Below are positions 28,881 through 38,708 of a DNA stretch of 64,000 nt, piece after piece. The DNA is taken from contig JAFZLC010000030.1 in NCBI GenBank assembly GCA_017551675.1, forward strand, positions 62,001 through 126,000. Direction: 5' to 3'. The translations under genes were made by a program, and so were the position numbers. Origin of the DNA: Paludibacteraceae bacterium. GTDB lineage: Bacteria > Bacteroidota > Bacteroidia > Bacteroidales > Paludibacteraceae. The notes below the pieces were generated by a model. That model searched no databases, was not told the DNA's origin, and saw only the letters and a list, made by a program, of their open reading frames with translations. Within the stretch, counting starts at the first letter, position 1. Each line of letters starts with the position of its first letter.

Positions 28881-29187
28881 TTTCTTCTAGTTGTAAGTTA
28901 AACGAATCGATTGTTGACATGAGAGATTGAAGGGAATCGCTTGTTTCCTTTAGTTTTATCTCTGCCGTTTTCAGGTTATTATTCAGTTGTTCGATATCTT
29001 TTCTATTGGTGGAATCCAACCATTCCTGATTTGAAGATCCTTTCTTCGATGATATCGTGATGGTTGTCTTGCTAATAGCGACAAAGAAGACGGACACGCA
29101 AAAAATGATGATATACGTTTTCCTCCTATTGAGAGGTACTTGGCCTAATTTATCGTTTAATGTTTCTGCTAATGTTTTCTTTTTCAT
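28864..29187 (-). CDS. traL: Small membrane protein in the TraL position
   Basis: 107 residues with one membrane span (about 24-42) and a helical C-terminal tail rich in N, E and K. It sits exactly where traL lies in Bacteroides conjugative elements, between traK (11-base gap) and traM (17-base overlap). The sequence itself is not very distinctive, so the name rests on position and shape. Confidence 0.65.
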   Translation of the reverse strand: MKKKTLAETLNDKLGQVPLNRRKTYIIIFCVSVFFVAISKTTITISSKKGSSNQEWLDSTNRKDIEQLNNNLKTAEIKLKETSDSLQSLMSTIDSFNLQLEENEEKK

Positions 29188-29198
29188 GAGATTGAGGA

Positions 29199-29819
29199 TT
29201 AACGTGCGACACTATTTATTTCTTCCATTTTATCAATCTCCCAGTTTTCCATGATGAACCCATGAGGGTTGTTATCAGATCTAGGACAATTGATTAATTG
29301 ACAATGCGTATGAAGGTGATAGAAAGTTACAGATGAGGTTCTCATCACGGAAGTGATGGCATACGTCTCTGCTTGATAAGGATAATGTTCCATATCGATG
29401 TGTATGGAATCGATTTTTATCTCGTTGATGATTCCCGCACCTATGATTTTTTGGTAATAACCATTCTCTTTCCTTGTCTTGTAGAATTCGAGAACTGAAT
29501 TATCAGCAAGAAATAGAGCTTGTTGTATGTTATCTTCGATAGCAGAAGCATCAGGGACAAGGGTGAAGAACAGTTCGTGGAACCATTTGACATGAGCTTT
29601 AGCTTCGGCAGGTTTACAAATGTTGATATCCTGTGCCAACGCAAGTAAAAGAGATTTTCCTTCATCTAAGACGTATATTTTTTGACGTTGTTCTTCTGCA
29701 TATTCGTATGATTTGCGAATGGAGTAGAAGGAGACAACGATAGCGACTAGAGATATGCCAATGAGATAGAATTTCGATAAGGCAAAGGCACTCTGGATGT
29801 TTTTTAGACTTTTTAGCAT
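29199..29819 (-). CDS. traK: Conjugative transfer protein TraK (VirB8-like)
   Basis: 206 residues: N-terminal membrane span (about 15-33) followed by SYEYAEEQRQKIYVLDEGKSLLLALAQDI, the start of the periplasmic VirB8-fold domain in Bacteroides TraK proteins, and a region with AKAHVKWFHELFFTLVPD. It overlaps the end of the second traJ frame by 7 bases, which fits coupled translation. Confidence 0.88.
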   Translation of the reverse strand: MLKSLKNIQSAFALSKFYLIGISLVAIVVSFYSIRKSYEYAEEQRQKIYVLDEGKSLLLALAQDINICKPAEAKAHVKWFHELFFTLVPDASAIEDNIQQALFLADNSVLEFYKTRKENGYYQKIIGAGIINEIKIDSIHIDMEHYPYQAETYAITSVMRTSSVTFYHLHTHCQLINCPRSDNNPHGFIMENWEIDKMEEINSVAR

Positions 29820-30917
29820 GATTGTTCAGAATTCATTTGTTGTTGTATGGCTATGTGATCAGTGGAAGTGTTCTCCTTTTCTCCGATCCATTGGATTAAT
29901 TTATTTTTCCAATGATGTCTTGTGAATAAACGCAAAATATTGGGAATTAGAGGATTAGCTGTAGAATTGGAAATCAATTTACCCATAGTAGCGGACCCAG
30001 CTAATGTAATACCACCAGTTAGGCTTTCCATGCCAGATGCACTGACGATATAAGATGCGATGGATGGAATCATCAAATACAAGACAATAAACGTCAGCAA
30101 AAAGATGATATATGATATAGTGATCGTAGTTAGGGAAGAGTCTAAGGATGTAACGTCATAAGAGAGTTGTTCGAGTGCATCATGATAGATATTGATGTGT
30201 TGTTGCATAAGTGTGGCGTTGAGTTGTTGTATAATTACATCCATTAAGTTTGCAATGGGTATAAAGAGACAGACGTTGATGTATTTGCTAATCCATCCAA
30301 TCCAGTTTTTCTTGAAAATGGGTAATATGGAAAGTGTAAATGCAAATGGACCAAAGACTATTAATACAATCCGGAAAGCAACATTTATTGCTCTAATGAT
30401 GAGTTTGACTGCTCCGATATTCAACGGCATTAAGGATGAGGTCCATCACATTAATGTAAAGATTCTCAAAAAAAGAAGAGGAAGAATTTATTCCAAACAC
30501 GCCTTTCCAAAAACCACTTTCTGATTTTTTCTTCTTTTCAGCCAATTGATAGGTCTTTTTTATCTCTGATAATTCCTGTGCTTTCTTTTGATATTCGGTA
30601 TTGTCATATTGAGAAATCTTTTCCGTGTAGATATTAATGGGTTCAAATAAACTATCTACAGAATTATATACGATAGAAAAATTTAGGGTGATAATACCGA
30701 TGATGAAGGGTTTGAGAAGAGGAAGAAATTCAATAGGTTCTCCTTTCGCCCAGGTCTTCATCAGAATATTTGCGAAATAGCCAAATGCGAAGAGTCCGCA
30801 TAAGAGAAAGCATATTTCTGTAATGGCGGATAATTGTTCAATGCACTTTTCAAATAAGCTTTCAATGAAAGAATCCGACAAAAATGATGATAGATTAAAA
30901 TTTGCAAAATGTTCCAT
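29813..30917 (-). pseudogene. traJ: traJ (VirB6-like membrane protein), split into two frames near 30393-30430
   Basis: Normal TraJ is one protein of about 330-370 residues. Here the first frame (30917 to 30393, 174 residues) gives the N-terminal membrane region and a charged loop, ending with NLYINVMDLILNAVE followed by an unrelated tail. The second frame (30430 to 29813, 205 residues) gives GAVKLIIRAINVAFRIVLIV and the conserved FGPFAFTLSILP and WISKYINVCLFIPIANLMD segments. The overlap is 38 bases. A single-base frameshift joins them. An intact ATG opens the second frame, so separate, coupled or frameshifted expression cannot be excluded. Confidence 0.75.
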
Positions 30918-31003
30918 TAACGTATATTTTTCGTGTTAATTGATCTTATATTTAGGGGTCTATAAAAATTCATTTCATCTCTTTTTTTATTTATAGACAC
31001 ACC

Positions 31004-31615
31004 TTAAAAGTTAATGAAGTTAAAGAGTGATTCATTACGGTTTTTCGCCAGATTGTAGGTGAATACACTATTGTAGGTCTCCAGAATTTTCTCTTTAATC
31101 TGTTCCATATTCTTTTTTAGATAGCGTAATTCCTGTTGTCTCTCATAATCATTCAATTGCACATCATTGTTATTTGTTTTGTTATGAACGATGGCACTTG
31201 CTCGTTTGGCGATATCACTTATACGAGAAGAAAATTTGACGATGTCTTCGATACACTTCTGTTTTTCTTCCTCATTTATTATTCTCGAATCAGACAAGCT
31301 TTTTTTCATTGATTTAATGGTGTTTAGTATCTCCTCTCCGAGTTCTATAATATCAATCACTTCGCCAGCTGTTTTGATGTATTCAGAAACAACTTCGACA
31401 CGTTCTTGCATTTTTTTGCTCTCTTCGTATGCCTTTTGTGCAATCCTGATTTGTTCGATGAATTTATATTTTTGTTCGATTTGTTCTTCCATCTCTTCGC
31501 TAGCCAGTGTTAAACGTTGGACTATTGATGAAGGGTCAGATACAATTGTTACAGATTGAGAATGAGCTCCTAAGGAAATCATAACAGTAAGAATAAGTAG
31601 TATAAAATTTTTCAT
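31004..31615 (-). CDS. traI: Conjugative transfer protein TraI (DUF4141)
   Basis: 203 residues with a signal peptide (cleavage near AHS/QS) and a long helical body (EEMEEQIEQKYKFIEQIRIAQKAYEESKKMQ). This position and shape match Bacteroides TraI/DUF4141, a periplasmic VirB5-like component. It overlaps the traG stop by 4 bases (ATGA). The gap to traJ is 86 bases. Confidence 0.75.
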   Translation of the reverse strand: MKNFILLILTVMISLGAHSQSVTIVSDPSSIVQRLTLASEEMEEQIEQKYKFIEQIRIAQKAYEESKKMQERVEVVSEYIKTAGEVIDIIELGEEILNTIKSMKKSLSDSRIINEEEKQKCIEDIVKFSSRISDIAKRASAIVHNKTNNNDVQLNDYERQQELRYLKKNMEQIKEKILETYNSVFTYNLAKNRNESLFNFINF

Positions 31616-34119
31616 GATAGAAACTGGTTTATATAGTTTGTAATAGTTTTTCGAATAGAACCGTTATTGGATGGTAGCATGGATTGAATCATACCTTTCT
31701 CTTCTTTATCGGTTGTGTAGGTACAATACTCTTCCTTGCTTACTTCTACACCGTACACAGCGCAGAAATTTCGTAGAGAAATAAAGACTTCCTTGTATTT
31801 CGACCTGTTGTTGAAATCTAAAGCGTTGTTGACGGAAAAGAGAATGTTTTGTTCTTTCTTAGAAAGGGAAAGTATCTCTTGAATAATTTGAGCTTTCTCT
31901 TTGAAATCACGTAGGTCTAATAATATTTTACAATGTGATTGAGTGATCATGATGTCTTTGATGAATTTATTGCCAACAAGGTCATCCGGTTCTTGTGTTA
32001 CAATAGCAATTTCCCCGAAATGTTTTCTTGCTGTTCGGTATAAGTATCCGATGAAGGATGCCATCCCCTCTTTGGCGATGGCTTGCCATGCCTCTTCTAT
32101 CAACATTAGTTTTCGTTGGTTGGGATCTAGTTTCCGTATTTTATCCATAAAGGTAGACATGATGATTAGAGTCACGATAGGAAACAATGTTTTGTTGTCT
32201 TTGATGTTGTCTAACTCAAAGATAATGAATCTCTTATCCAATAAATTCAGTTCTTTGTCAGAATTAAGAAGATGATCGAACATGCCTCCAGAGCTAAATG
32301 GTTTCAAGACCTGTATCATATCATCCACGTCAAAGTTCTCTATACGAACATTTAATTCTTCTTTTATCATGGGTTTGAATTCGTTGATTAGATAGTTGTA
32401 GAAGGAGTTGAACCCAGGAGGAATGGAGTGATCAGAACATATCTTATCGATGTAATTGTAGATACACACTTTTATATGAGTACTTTCACTGTTAGATAGT
32501 TTCTGATCACCCTTCCAAAGGGTTTTAATCAATGTCAGTAATTGTTCTTTCTTTTCTTCTGAATATTCGTAGTTGGGTTCGTAGAATGGATTGAAAGAGA
32601 GAGGATTCTTTTCTGTATATGTATAATAGAGTCCGTCGTTTCCATTCGTCTCTTCCTGAATCATTTGACAAAGTCCTTGGTAGGAATCACCAATATCGAC
32701 CAAAACGATGTGACAGCCTTGTTCCCAATATTGCCTTACCATGTTATTGGTAAAGAATGATTTACCAGAACCAGAGGGACCTATGATTACTTTGTTCCGA
32801 TTGTCAATCCACCCCATCTTTTTGGGATAATCATCCAGGTCAATTCTAATTGGTATACCTGCAGTTCTATCTGTTAGTTGGATACCGAACTGATCATCGT
32901 CCACCATATCTCTATAATTACTATCAAAATTAAGGAAACAGCATCCTTGTTCGAGGAAGGTGAGGAATGAAAGTTCGGCAGGATATTGTGAAGCACATCC
33001 AGGTATACCACCCCAAAAGATTTGAGGAACAATTTTCTCTGTTTTTGTCTTCGTACAACAGTTTATACTAGAACATGCCGCTTCAGCGATTGCATTCTTT
33101 TGTAACAAACGTTCCCAATTTGAATCCCATAATAATAGATTAAAGGCACAGCGGACACTCCTTTTCTGTTCAGAGTATGCCTCGTCGAGAAATGCCGTGT
33201 TTCGTTCTAAATTTATAGCATTCTCGCGGGATGTAGACGAAAAGGCTTGCTGTAGTTTACCTTTGTGTTCTATTTCTTTCATGTTTTCCTGATGGTCGTT
33301 GAGAAAGTAGTATTGGTTATAAACATGTTCGAAAGGCATACTTAGAGCAAGATTGGCGACAAAACTTTGTGGCACAAAAAAGGAGGGCGGGTTTGAGAAT
33401 TTCTTGCTGAATGAGTAATTGGACACTTCTGTTGGTATCACATCAAGATCGGCTATCGAGAAGCAAGAAACGTAGTTGTCACCCACCATCAGAGTACCAT
33501 CTTCCACATGAATATCTTTAAGTACAGTAGAATCATTTGAGAAATTTAGTGTAAGATATTTTTCAATTAACCCCATAGATTCTGGTGTACCCAAAAGTTC
33601 ATCTTCGCTTAATGCTCGAATGTTAACGTTCGATTCCTTTAATATTTGTGATAATCTAGAAATCGATTCTTTAAACGAGTTAAGTCTATTTTCATCGAGC
33701 ACCTCTTTAGGTACAAGTCTGTTTTTACATAGAGCCGAAGCGGTAGAGGATGTTTTACATCCCTCTTTAGAGGAGAGGGTTACATAGAGGAATGTTCTAT
33801 GTTTCAAGTATTTTCTCCCATCAAAATGTTTATAATAAGTATTGTTGAGAAAAGATTCTTTGTAGTTATCCTTCCGAAAGATTGATTCAGCAAATACATC
33901 CTGTTTGTGTACAATTGTATAATCTGGTAAATCGCGGAGAGCAGAACAGAAAGCCTTATGAAGTCGGTCATAATCGTCGGTGTCTCGTGTATAAATTTCT
34001 GGTAGGATAATCTCAAAACACATGGTTATATCTGCATTTTTAGACACTAGTAATCCATCCTCATACCTCCAAAGAGGGAGAACATTTTCAATCCTATTAC
34101 TATTGATGTTAAAATTCAT
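31612..34119 (-). CDS. traG: Conjugation ATPase TraG (VirB4-like)
   Basis: 835 residues, the energising ATPase of the secretion channel. Walker A is GPSGSGKSFFTN (near 443), Walker B is LMLIEEAWQAI (near 673), and the family segments SFNPFYEPNYEYSEEK and ARKHFGEIAIVTQEPDDLVGNKF are present. The N-terminal domain (RIENVLPLWRYEDGLLVSKNADITM) is the TraG-type start. No frame break is seen, so the motor appears intact. Despite the name it corresponds to VirB4, not to the coupling protein VirD4, which is absent from the window. Confidence 0.93.
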   Translation of the reverse strand: MNFNINSNRIENVLPLWRYEDGLLVSKNADITMCFEIILPEIYTRDTDDYDRLHKAFCSALRDLPDYTIVHKQDVFAESIFRKDNYKESFLNNTYYKHFDGRKYLKHRTFLYVTLSSKEGCKTSSTASALCKNRLVPKEVLDENRLNSFKESISRLSQILKESNVNIRALSEDELLGTPESMGLIEKYLTLNFSNDSTVLKDIHVEDGTLMVGDNYVSCFSIADLDVIPTEVSNYSFSKKFSNPPSFFVPQSFVANLALSMPFEHVYNQYYFLNDHQENMKEIEHKGKLQQAFSSTSRENAINLERNTAFLDEAYSEQKRSVRCAFNLLLWDSNWERLLQKNAIAEAACSSINCCTKTKTEKIVPQIFWGGIPGCASQYPAELSFLTFLEQGCCFLNFDSNYRDMVDDDQFGIQLTDRTAGIPIRIDLDDYPKKMGWIDNRNKVIIGPSGSGKSFFTNNMVRQYWEQGCHIVLVDIGDSYQGLCQMIQEETNGNDGLYYTYTEKNPLSFNPFYEPNYEYSEEKKEQLLTLIKTLWKGDQKLSNSESTHIKVCIYNYIDKICSDHSIPPGFNSFYNYLINEFKPMIKEELNVRIENFDVDDMIQVLKPFSSGGMFDHLLNSDKELNLLDKRFIIFELDNIKDNKTLFPIVTLIIMSTFMDKIRKLDPNQRKLMLIEEAWQAIAKEGMASFIGYLYRTARKHFGEIAIVTQEPDDLVGNKFIKDIMITQSHCKILLDLRDFKEKAQIIQEILSLSKKEQNILFSVNNALDFNNRSKYKEVFISLRNFCAVYGVEVSKEEYCTYTTDKEEKGMIQSMLPSNNGSIRKTITNYINQFLS

Positions 34120-34133
34120 GTAAACAGTTTTAA

Positions 34134-34442
34134 TTACTTGACAATCATTAGTTTGTAGATTCTCCTATCCATTTGTATTCGTTGAATCGTTTTCATTTGG
34201 GCAATGGTATATTTCAGACCAGATTCTCCGAAATGAGCATTCAGATAGTAGGCGAGTCCGACAGATCCTAAAGCAATGAGTATCACTAATGTGATCGTTA
34301 CAGCAAAGGGAAGGAGAAGACCGAGTAGAAAGTAGAAGAGAATACTTAGAACGATACCTCCGAGTGCTAAAAAAACATAGGTGGTACGAAGTCCTTTAAA
34401 CTCAAATGATTTCCCTACCCCTTTATTGGTTTTGTAGGTCAT
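34134..34442 (-). CDS. traF: Conjugative transfer protein TraF (DUF4133, VirB3-like)
   Basis: 102 residues, two adjacent membrane spans (about 25-65) after KGVGKSFEFKGLRTTYVFL, the DUF4133 signature. Gap to traG is 14 bases, to traE 10 bases. Confidence 0.88.
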   Translation of the reverse strand: MTYKTNKGVGKSFEFKGLRTTYVFLALGGIVLSILFYFLLGLLLPFAVTITLVILIALGSVGLAYYLNAHFGESGLKYTIAQMKTIQRIQMDRRIYKLMIVK

Positions 34443-34452
34443 TGTATGGACA

Positions 34453-34752
34453 TCAAGAGAAGAAGAAATTTTTAACGACCATAGAGACTACACAGGCAAC
34501 GACAAGACCAGCCACCCATCCTCCAATCTTTTTAGCTGAATCCTTGTCCCCATTGAATAATTTGTATGCCACGACTGCTCCTCCTATTAAAGCGAATAAT
34601 CCACAAATCGACATAAAGAGTGTCAATGCCGGAGTGACCATCTTTTCCAATTGTTCATTGGCAGAATTGAGCGCAGAGGCAGCTTGCTTTTGAGCAAAAG
34701 TGTCACATACAGATAGTAATGCGAACACTACGATAGAAATTTTTTGTTTCAT
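34453..34752 (-). CDS. traE: Conjugative transfer protein TraE (DUF4134, VirB2-like)
   Basis: 99 residues: cleaved signal peptide, then two membrane spans around GAVVAYKLFNGDKDSAKKIGGWVAG, the DUF4134 hallmark. VirB2-like pilin candidate and first gene of the recognised tra set. The traA-D genes that come before it in Bacteroides elements are missing. Confidence 0.88.
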   Translation of the reverse strand: MKQKISIVVFALLSVCDTFAQKQAASALNSANEQLEKMVTPALTLFMSICGLFALIGGAVVAYKLFNGDKDSAKKIGGWVAGLVVACVVSMVVKNFFFS

Positions 34753-34887
34753 GTTATTATTGTATTAAAATTTATATAATTCAGATAGAAATGAATTGGA
34801 TAGACAGAGTTTAACGATCTTCTTGTTTCATGCAAAGAAGATAAATGCAGTTCTCAGTCAAGTAGCAGTCTCCCTATTGTCTAATTT

Positions 34888-35055
34888 CTAAATGGAAGCA
34901 GATGCTCTCCTAAGTCGTATCTGACTTGTTGTTTCCTTCTGTTCTCTTTTTGAAGCAAGAACAGTGTATACAACTAAAATGAAATCAATGATTATGCATA
35001 TAACAAAATCATATAATAGAAATTTACTCCAACTTATGGTGTTTAATCCAAACAT
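34888..35055 (-). CDS. Small single-span membrane protein upstream of traE
   Basis: 55 residues from the ATG at 35055: MFGLNTISWSKFLLYDF, one long hydrophobic segment and a basic tail (SKREQKETTSQIRLRRASAS). It is on the same strand as the tra operon and 135 bases before traE, so it may be an extra operon member. A longer frame starts at 35097. Family not recognised. Confidence 0.4.
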   Translation of the reverse strand: MFGLNTISWSKFLLYDFVICIIIDFILVVYTVLASKREQKETTSQIRLRRASASI

Positions 35056-35294
35056 ATTCGATATTTTTTTTCTTTTTTGCTGACTAATCAGCAACAAACA
35101 TTCAACAATAGTTTTTAATCGGGGACAAAATTATTAAAAATTTTGATAAATCATAAATTTTGAGTGGAAAATCTAAAAAAATAAATGGATGAGAATGAAA
35201 AACATCCTCACCCATTTAAATAGCAATTTTATATCCATCAGTTCAATTCATCTACAATAGAAGAGTTCCCTGCGTGGACTCCTTAACGAGATGA

Positions 35295-35618
35295 TTATCC
35301 AACTTCCTGCAATTCCGGCATGTTCTCTTTATAGAATTTACAACCAGTGGAAACTGATGAAACAGCGTCTTGTACTAAACATAGTGCTTCTGACAGTTGC
35401 TTCTCGGCTGATGTTAATCGAGCCACCAAGTCGCATACCACAATTCGAGAGGTCTCTTCGTCTGTCGCTGCTTCTGCTAAAAGACTTTCCAAACATGGCC
35501 GGACGTCTTTCACAGAGAGTTCCAAATTGGATCCACTCTCCCTCATTTTGGCAAGAAGCTTCTCTAATGAGATGCTCAAACTGTCATCGCTTTCGTAAAG
35601 ATTAAATCTATTTTCCAT
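35295..35618 (-). CDS. Hypothetical 107-residue helical protein
   Basis: Begins MENRFNLYESDDSLSISLEKLL; mildly acidic, predicted helical, no membrane span, three cysteines. Same strand as the tra genes, 240 bases ahead of the small membrane protein. It overlaps other-strand frames that look less protein-like. I recognise no family. Confidence 0.5.
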   Translation of the reverse strand: MENRFNLYESDDSLSISLEKLLAKMRESGSNLELSVKDVRPCLESLLAEAATDEETSRIVVCDLVARLTSAEKQLSEALCLVQDAVSSVSTGCKFYKENMPELQEVG

Positions 35619-35995
35619 ACCTGTTTTTTAGTTATAAATTGCACTGCCAATGTATGCGAAAGATTTTATAAAAAAAATTTTCTTATGAATTAGTTACTAA
35701 CAATTCTTTCCTTTTTCTCTTATCGTTTTGATTATTAAATAATTATAGGTTGTAAGTTTTTTATCGCATATAAATCTTTGATTATCAATCGAATAATATA
35801 ATTATTTTTGTAATGATATTGTCTTTCAATAGGTTATGAGTTACTAGTTTGAATTGTCAATCAAGGATGATTTTTTCCCCTTTTGTTTTTTTTACAACTT
35901 ATAAAAAATTTTTATATTTGCTTGAGGTCTTTTGGATTGAAAATAAATTCATTAAAAGTCCTAATATTATTTGCTAACACTTTAAATTAAATAGC
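35619..35995. other. AT-rich intergenic region with the DUF4197 promoter
   Basis: No gene seen. TATATTTG at 35913-35920 on the plus strand is a -7 element about 75 bases before the DUF4197 ATG. Confidence 0.5.
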
Positions 35996-36853
35996 ATGGG
36001 TTTATTCAAAAACGTTATTTCTGTTCTCTCCTCTGTTGCTTCAGAGGTGGCAAAGAGTGATTCTGCCAAAGAGATCTTAAATTCACTTCAAAATGGTAAC
36101 ATAGATATCGCCACTGGTCTTAAAGAGGCGTTGAAGGTAGGTATTCAAACGGCTGCGACAAATCTAAGTAAACAAGATGGTTTCTTGGCGGATGCAGCGG
36201 TTCGTATTGGTTTGCCTCAAGAGGCTTCCACCGTTTTTAATGCAATTCAGTCATTGGCTCAAAATGATACATTCAACTCATTGTTAAATTCAACTGGTGT
36301 TAAAATTCCTGATTCTGACACTGTTATTACTTTGTTTAACCGTGCTGCAGAGAATGCCGCTCCTAAGTCTGTCGACATCTTTGCTAATGCTATTACGGGT
36401 ATCTCAATTGCTGATGCTGAACATATCTTGTTTGGTGCAGATAATGCGGCTACTTGTTATTTAAAAGACAATACTCAATCGCAACTACAGTGTGCCTTTG
36501 TTCCTTCTATCACCGATTCTCTTGGTGCTGTGAAAATAGGTAACTTCACACCATTGAGTGCATGGGATACTTTCGCTACTTACAACAATAAACTTGTTGA
36601 ATTGTTGGATAATAGCGCTGTTAAGAAAGGTTTGGAACTGGCTAGAATGACAGGTGTTCTTAAGGATGAATACTTCGAGAAATTGAGAGATATTGATATC
36701 GTTAGTACAAACTTGCCTGATTATATCACAGGTCGTGCTTTGGATGGTCTCTTCTTAAAGGTTTCAGAGAAAGAGGCTGATATCCGTCATAATGCTAGTG
36801 CGCGTGTTAGTGATGTACTTCAAAGTGTATTTGGTCGTTTGGATGCTCGATAA
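35996..36853 (+). CDS. DUF4197 protein
   Basis: 285 residues. The ISIADAEHILFGADNAATCYL segment and the C-terminal TNLPDYITGRALDGLFLKV with HNASARVSDVLQSVFG match the DUF4197 family, whose function is unknown. Members are usually lipoproteins or secreted; this copy shows no signal peptide. It ends at a strong terminator and has its own promoter. Confidence 0.85.
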   Translation: MGLFKNVISVLSSVASEVAKSDSAKEILNSLQNGNIDIATGLKEALKVGIQTAATNLSKQDGFLADAAVRIGLPQEASTVFNAIQSLAQNDTFNSLLNSTGVKIPDSDTVITLFNRAAENAAPKSVDIFANAITGISIADAEHILFGADNAATCYLKDNTQSQLQCAFVPSITDSLGAVKIGNFTPLSAWDTFATYNNKLVELLDNSAVKKGLELARMTGVLKDEYFEKLRDIDIVSTNLPDYITGRALDGLFLKVSEKEADIRHNASARVSDVLQSVFGRLDAR

Positions 36854-36874
36854 AATTTCAATACTGATAATAAC

Positions 36875-36908
36875 GGGGACTGACTTCTATCAGTCCCCTA
36901 TTTTTTTC
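36875..36908 (+). terminator. Terminator after the DUF4197 gene
   Basis: GGGGACTGA pairs perfectly with TCAGTCCCC across a 6-base loop, followed by TA and a run of T. Confidence 0.88.
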
Positions 36909-36983
36909 TCCTCTCCCCTACCCTGTTCCCAATAAAATTTCAATGAATTTTCAACTTCTTTCTCTTTTTTTGATGAAACATAT

Positions 36984-36991
36984 TATCTTTG
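36984..36991 (+). promoter_or_regulatory. -7 element of the yifB/comM promoter
   Basis: TATCTTTG, 77 bases before the ATG at 37069. Confidence 0.45.
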
Positions 36992-37068
36992 TACCGTAAA
37001 ATCAGCTATCGTATAAGTTTGCCAATTGTCTACCGCAAAATTTACCGAATAGCATAACTTTTGTGACT

Positions 37069-38607
37069 ATGTTAGTTAAAACTTATGGAGCCTCTGTACA
37101 GGGTATACATGCTGCTACTATTACCATTGAGGTGAATGTGACTCAAGGTATTCGTTTCATGTTGGTCGGACTGCCTGACAATGCTATTAAGGAGAGTCAT
37201 GAGCGTATCGTTTCGGCTATGGAGTTTTGTGGAATGAAATTTCCTCATTATCAAGTGATTGTTAATATGGCCCCTGCTGATATTAGAAAAGAGGGTGCTG
37301 CGTATGATCTGCCTTTAGCCATTGGTATCATGGCGGCAGCTGGTGATATTCTGGCGGATGATTTAGATCAGTATGTTATCATGGGTGAGTTATCATTGGA
37401 TGGTACATTGCAGCCGATTCGTGGTGCTCTCCCCATAGCTATTAATGCGAGAGAAGAGGGGTTCAAAGGTCTTATTCTGCCCGAAGAAAATGCTAAAGAG
37501 GCAGCTGTTGTCAACAATCTGAATGTCTATGGAGTCAAAAATCTAAAATCGGTGATTGATTTTCTGAATAAAAAAGAGGATTTCTCCCCTACTTTTGTAG
37601 ATACACGGGCAGAGTTTTTCAAAAACTCCAATCATTTTGATATCGATTTTTCTGATGTTAGGGGACAAGAGAATGTAAAAAGGGCTTTTGAAGTGGCGGC
37701 CGCCGGAGGTCATAACATTATTTTGGTGGGCCCTCCGGGTGCTGGTAAATCTATGCTGGCCAAACGTATTCCCACTATTCTGCCTCCTCTCACATTATAT
37801 GAAGCTTTAGAAACTACCATGATTCATTCTGTGGCAGGAAAGATAGGGAAGGAAACCTCTCTTATGACACAACGTCCTTATCGTAATCCTCATCACACCA
37901 TCTCGGATGCTGCATTGTGTGGTGGTGGCGGTTATCCGCAACCGGGGGAGATCTCCCTTGCTCACAATGGAGTGCTTTTTCTCGACGAACTTCCTGAATT
38001 TAAAAGAACCGTTTTGGAAGTGATGAGACAACCTTTAGAGGATCGTAAGATTACCATCTCTAGGGCTCGTTCTACTGTTGAATATCCAGCTAGTTTTATG
38101 CTTGTGGCAGCAATGAATCCTTGTCCGTGTGGTTATTACAATCACCCATCGAGAGAATGTGTTTGTGGTCCTGGGGTTGTTCAGAAATATATGAATCGAA
38201 TTTCAGGTCCTTTGTTGGATAGAATCGACATTCAGATTGAGATTGTTCCTGTTCCTTTTGAGAAATTGTCGGAATGTGAACCTGCAGAGACAAGTGAACA
38301 GATTCGTGCTCGCGTCATCGAGGCACGTAATATTCAATTGGAACGCTTTAAAGGGATAAAAGGGGTACACTGTAATGCTCAAATGACCACTCGCCTACTC
38401 CATGAACATGTGAAACTAAATGAAGAGGCAAGCACAAGACTGAAGTCTGCTATGCTGAAATTGAATCTTTCCGCTCGTGCTTATGATCGTATTCTTAAGG
38501 TCGCACGAACAATAGCCGACCTTGATCATTCGGAAAATGTGGAGACTAGACATATCTCAGAGGCGATTAATTATCGAAACTTGGATAGAGATGGTTGGGC
38601 AGGATGA
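37069..38607 (+). CDS. YifB/ComM-family Mg-chelatase-like AAA+ ATPase
   Basis: 512 residues. The N-terminal Lon-protease-like domain (MLVKTYGASVQGIHAATI) precedes an AAA+ module with GPPGAGKSMLAKR and LFLDELPEF, then a cysteine cluster CPCGYYNHPSRECVC, and the C-terminal chelatase domain. ComM homologues promote branch migration during natural transformation. The start at the ATG 37069 matches the usual family beginning; a GTG lies 6 bases upstream. No neighbours on the same transcript. Confidence 0.93.
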   Translation: MLVKTYGASVQGIHAATITIEVNVTQGIRFMLVGLPDNAIKESHERIVSAMEFCGMKFPHYQVIVNMAPADIRKEGAAYDLPLAIGIMAAAGDILADDLDQYVIMGELSLDGTLQPIRGALPIAINAREEGFKGLILPEENAKEAAVVNNLNVYGVKNLKSVIDFLNKKEDFSPTFVDTRAEFFKNSNHFDIDFSDVRGQENVKRAFEVAAAGGHNIILVGPPGAGKSMLAKRIPTILPPLTLYEALETTMIHSVAGKIGKETSLMTQRPYRNPHHTISDAALCGGGGYPQPGEISLAHNGVLFLDELPEFKRTVLEVMRQPLEDRKITISRARSTVEYPASFMLVAAMNPCPCGYYNHPSRECVCGPGVVQKYMNRISGPLLDRIDIQIEIVPVPFEKLSECEPAETSEQIRARVIEARNIQLERFKGIKGVHCNAQMTTRLLHEHVKLNEEASTRLKSAMLKLNLSARAYDRILKVARTIADLDHSENVETRHISEAINYRNLDRDGWAG

Positions 38608-38708
38608 AAAAATTATAATCTGAGAATCGGTATGAATGATGATTCAATGGCAGATTTGTGAAATTTGGAAACAAATGGTTTATATAGAAATAATTACAAA
38701 TGACAAGG

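Noticed and set aside
31612-34119. TraG taken as the coupling protein (VirD4)
   Set aside because: In Bacteroides nomenclature TraG is the VirB4-type ATPase, and the motifs agree; no VirD4-type gene is seen.
35347-35598. Plus-strand frames opposite the 107-residue protein
   Set aside because: Cysteine- and serine-rich reading that looks like the reverse of the more protein-like minus-strand frame.
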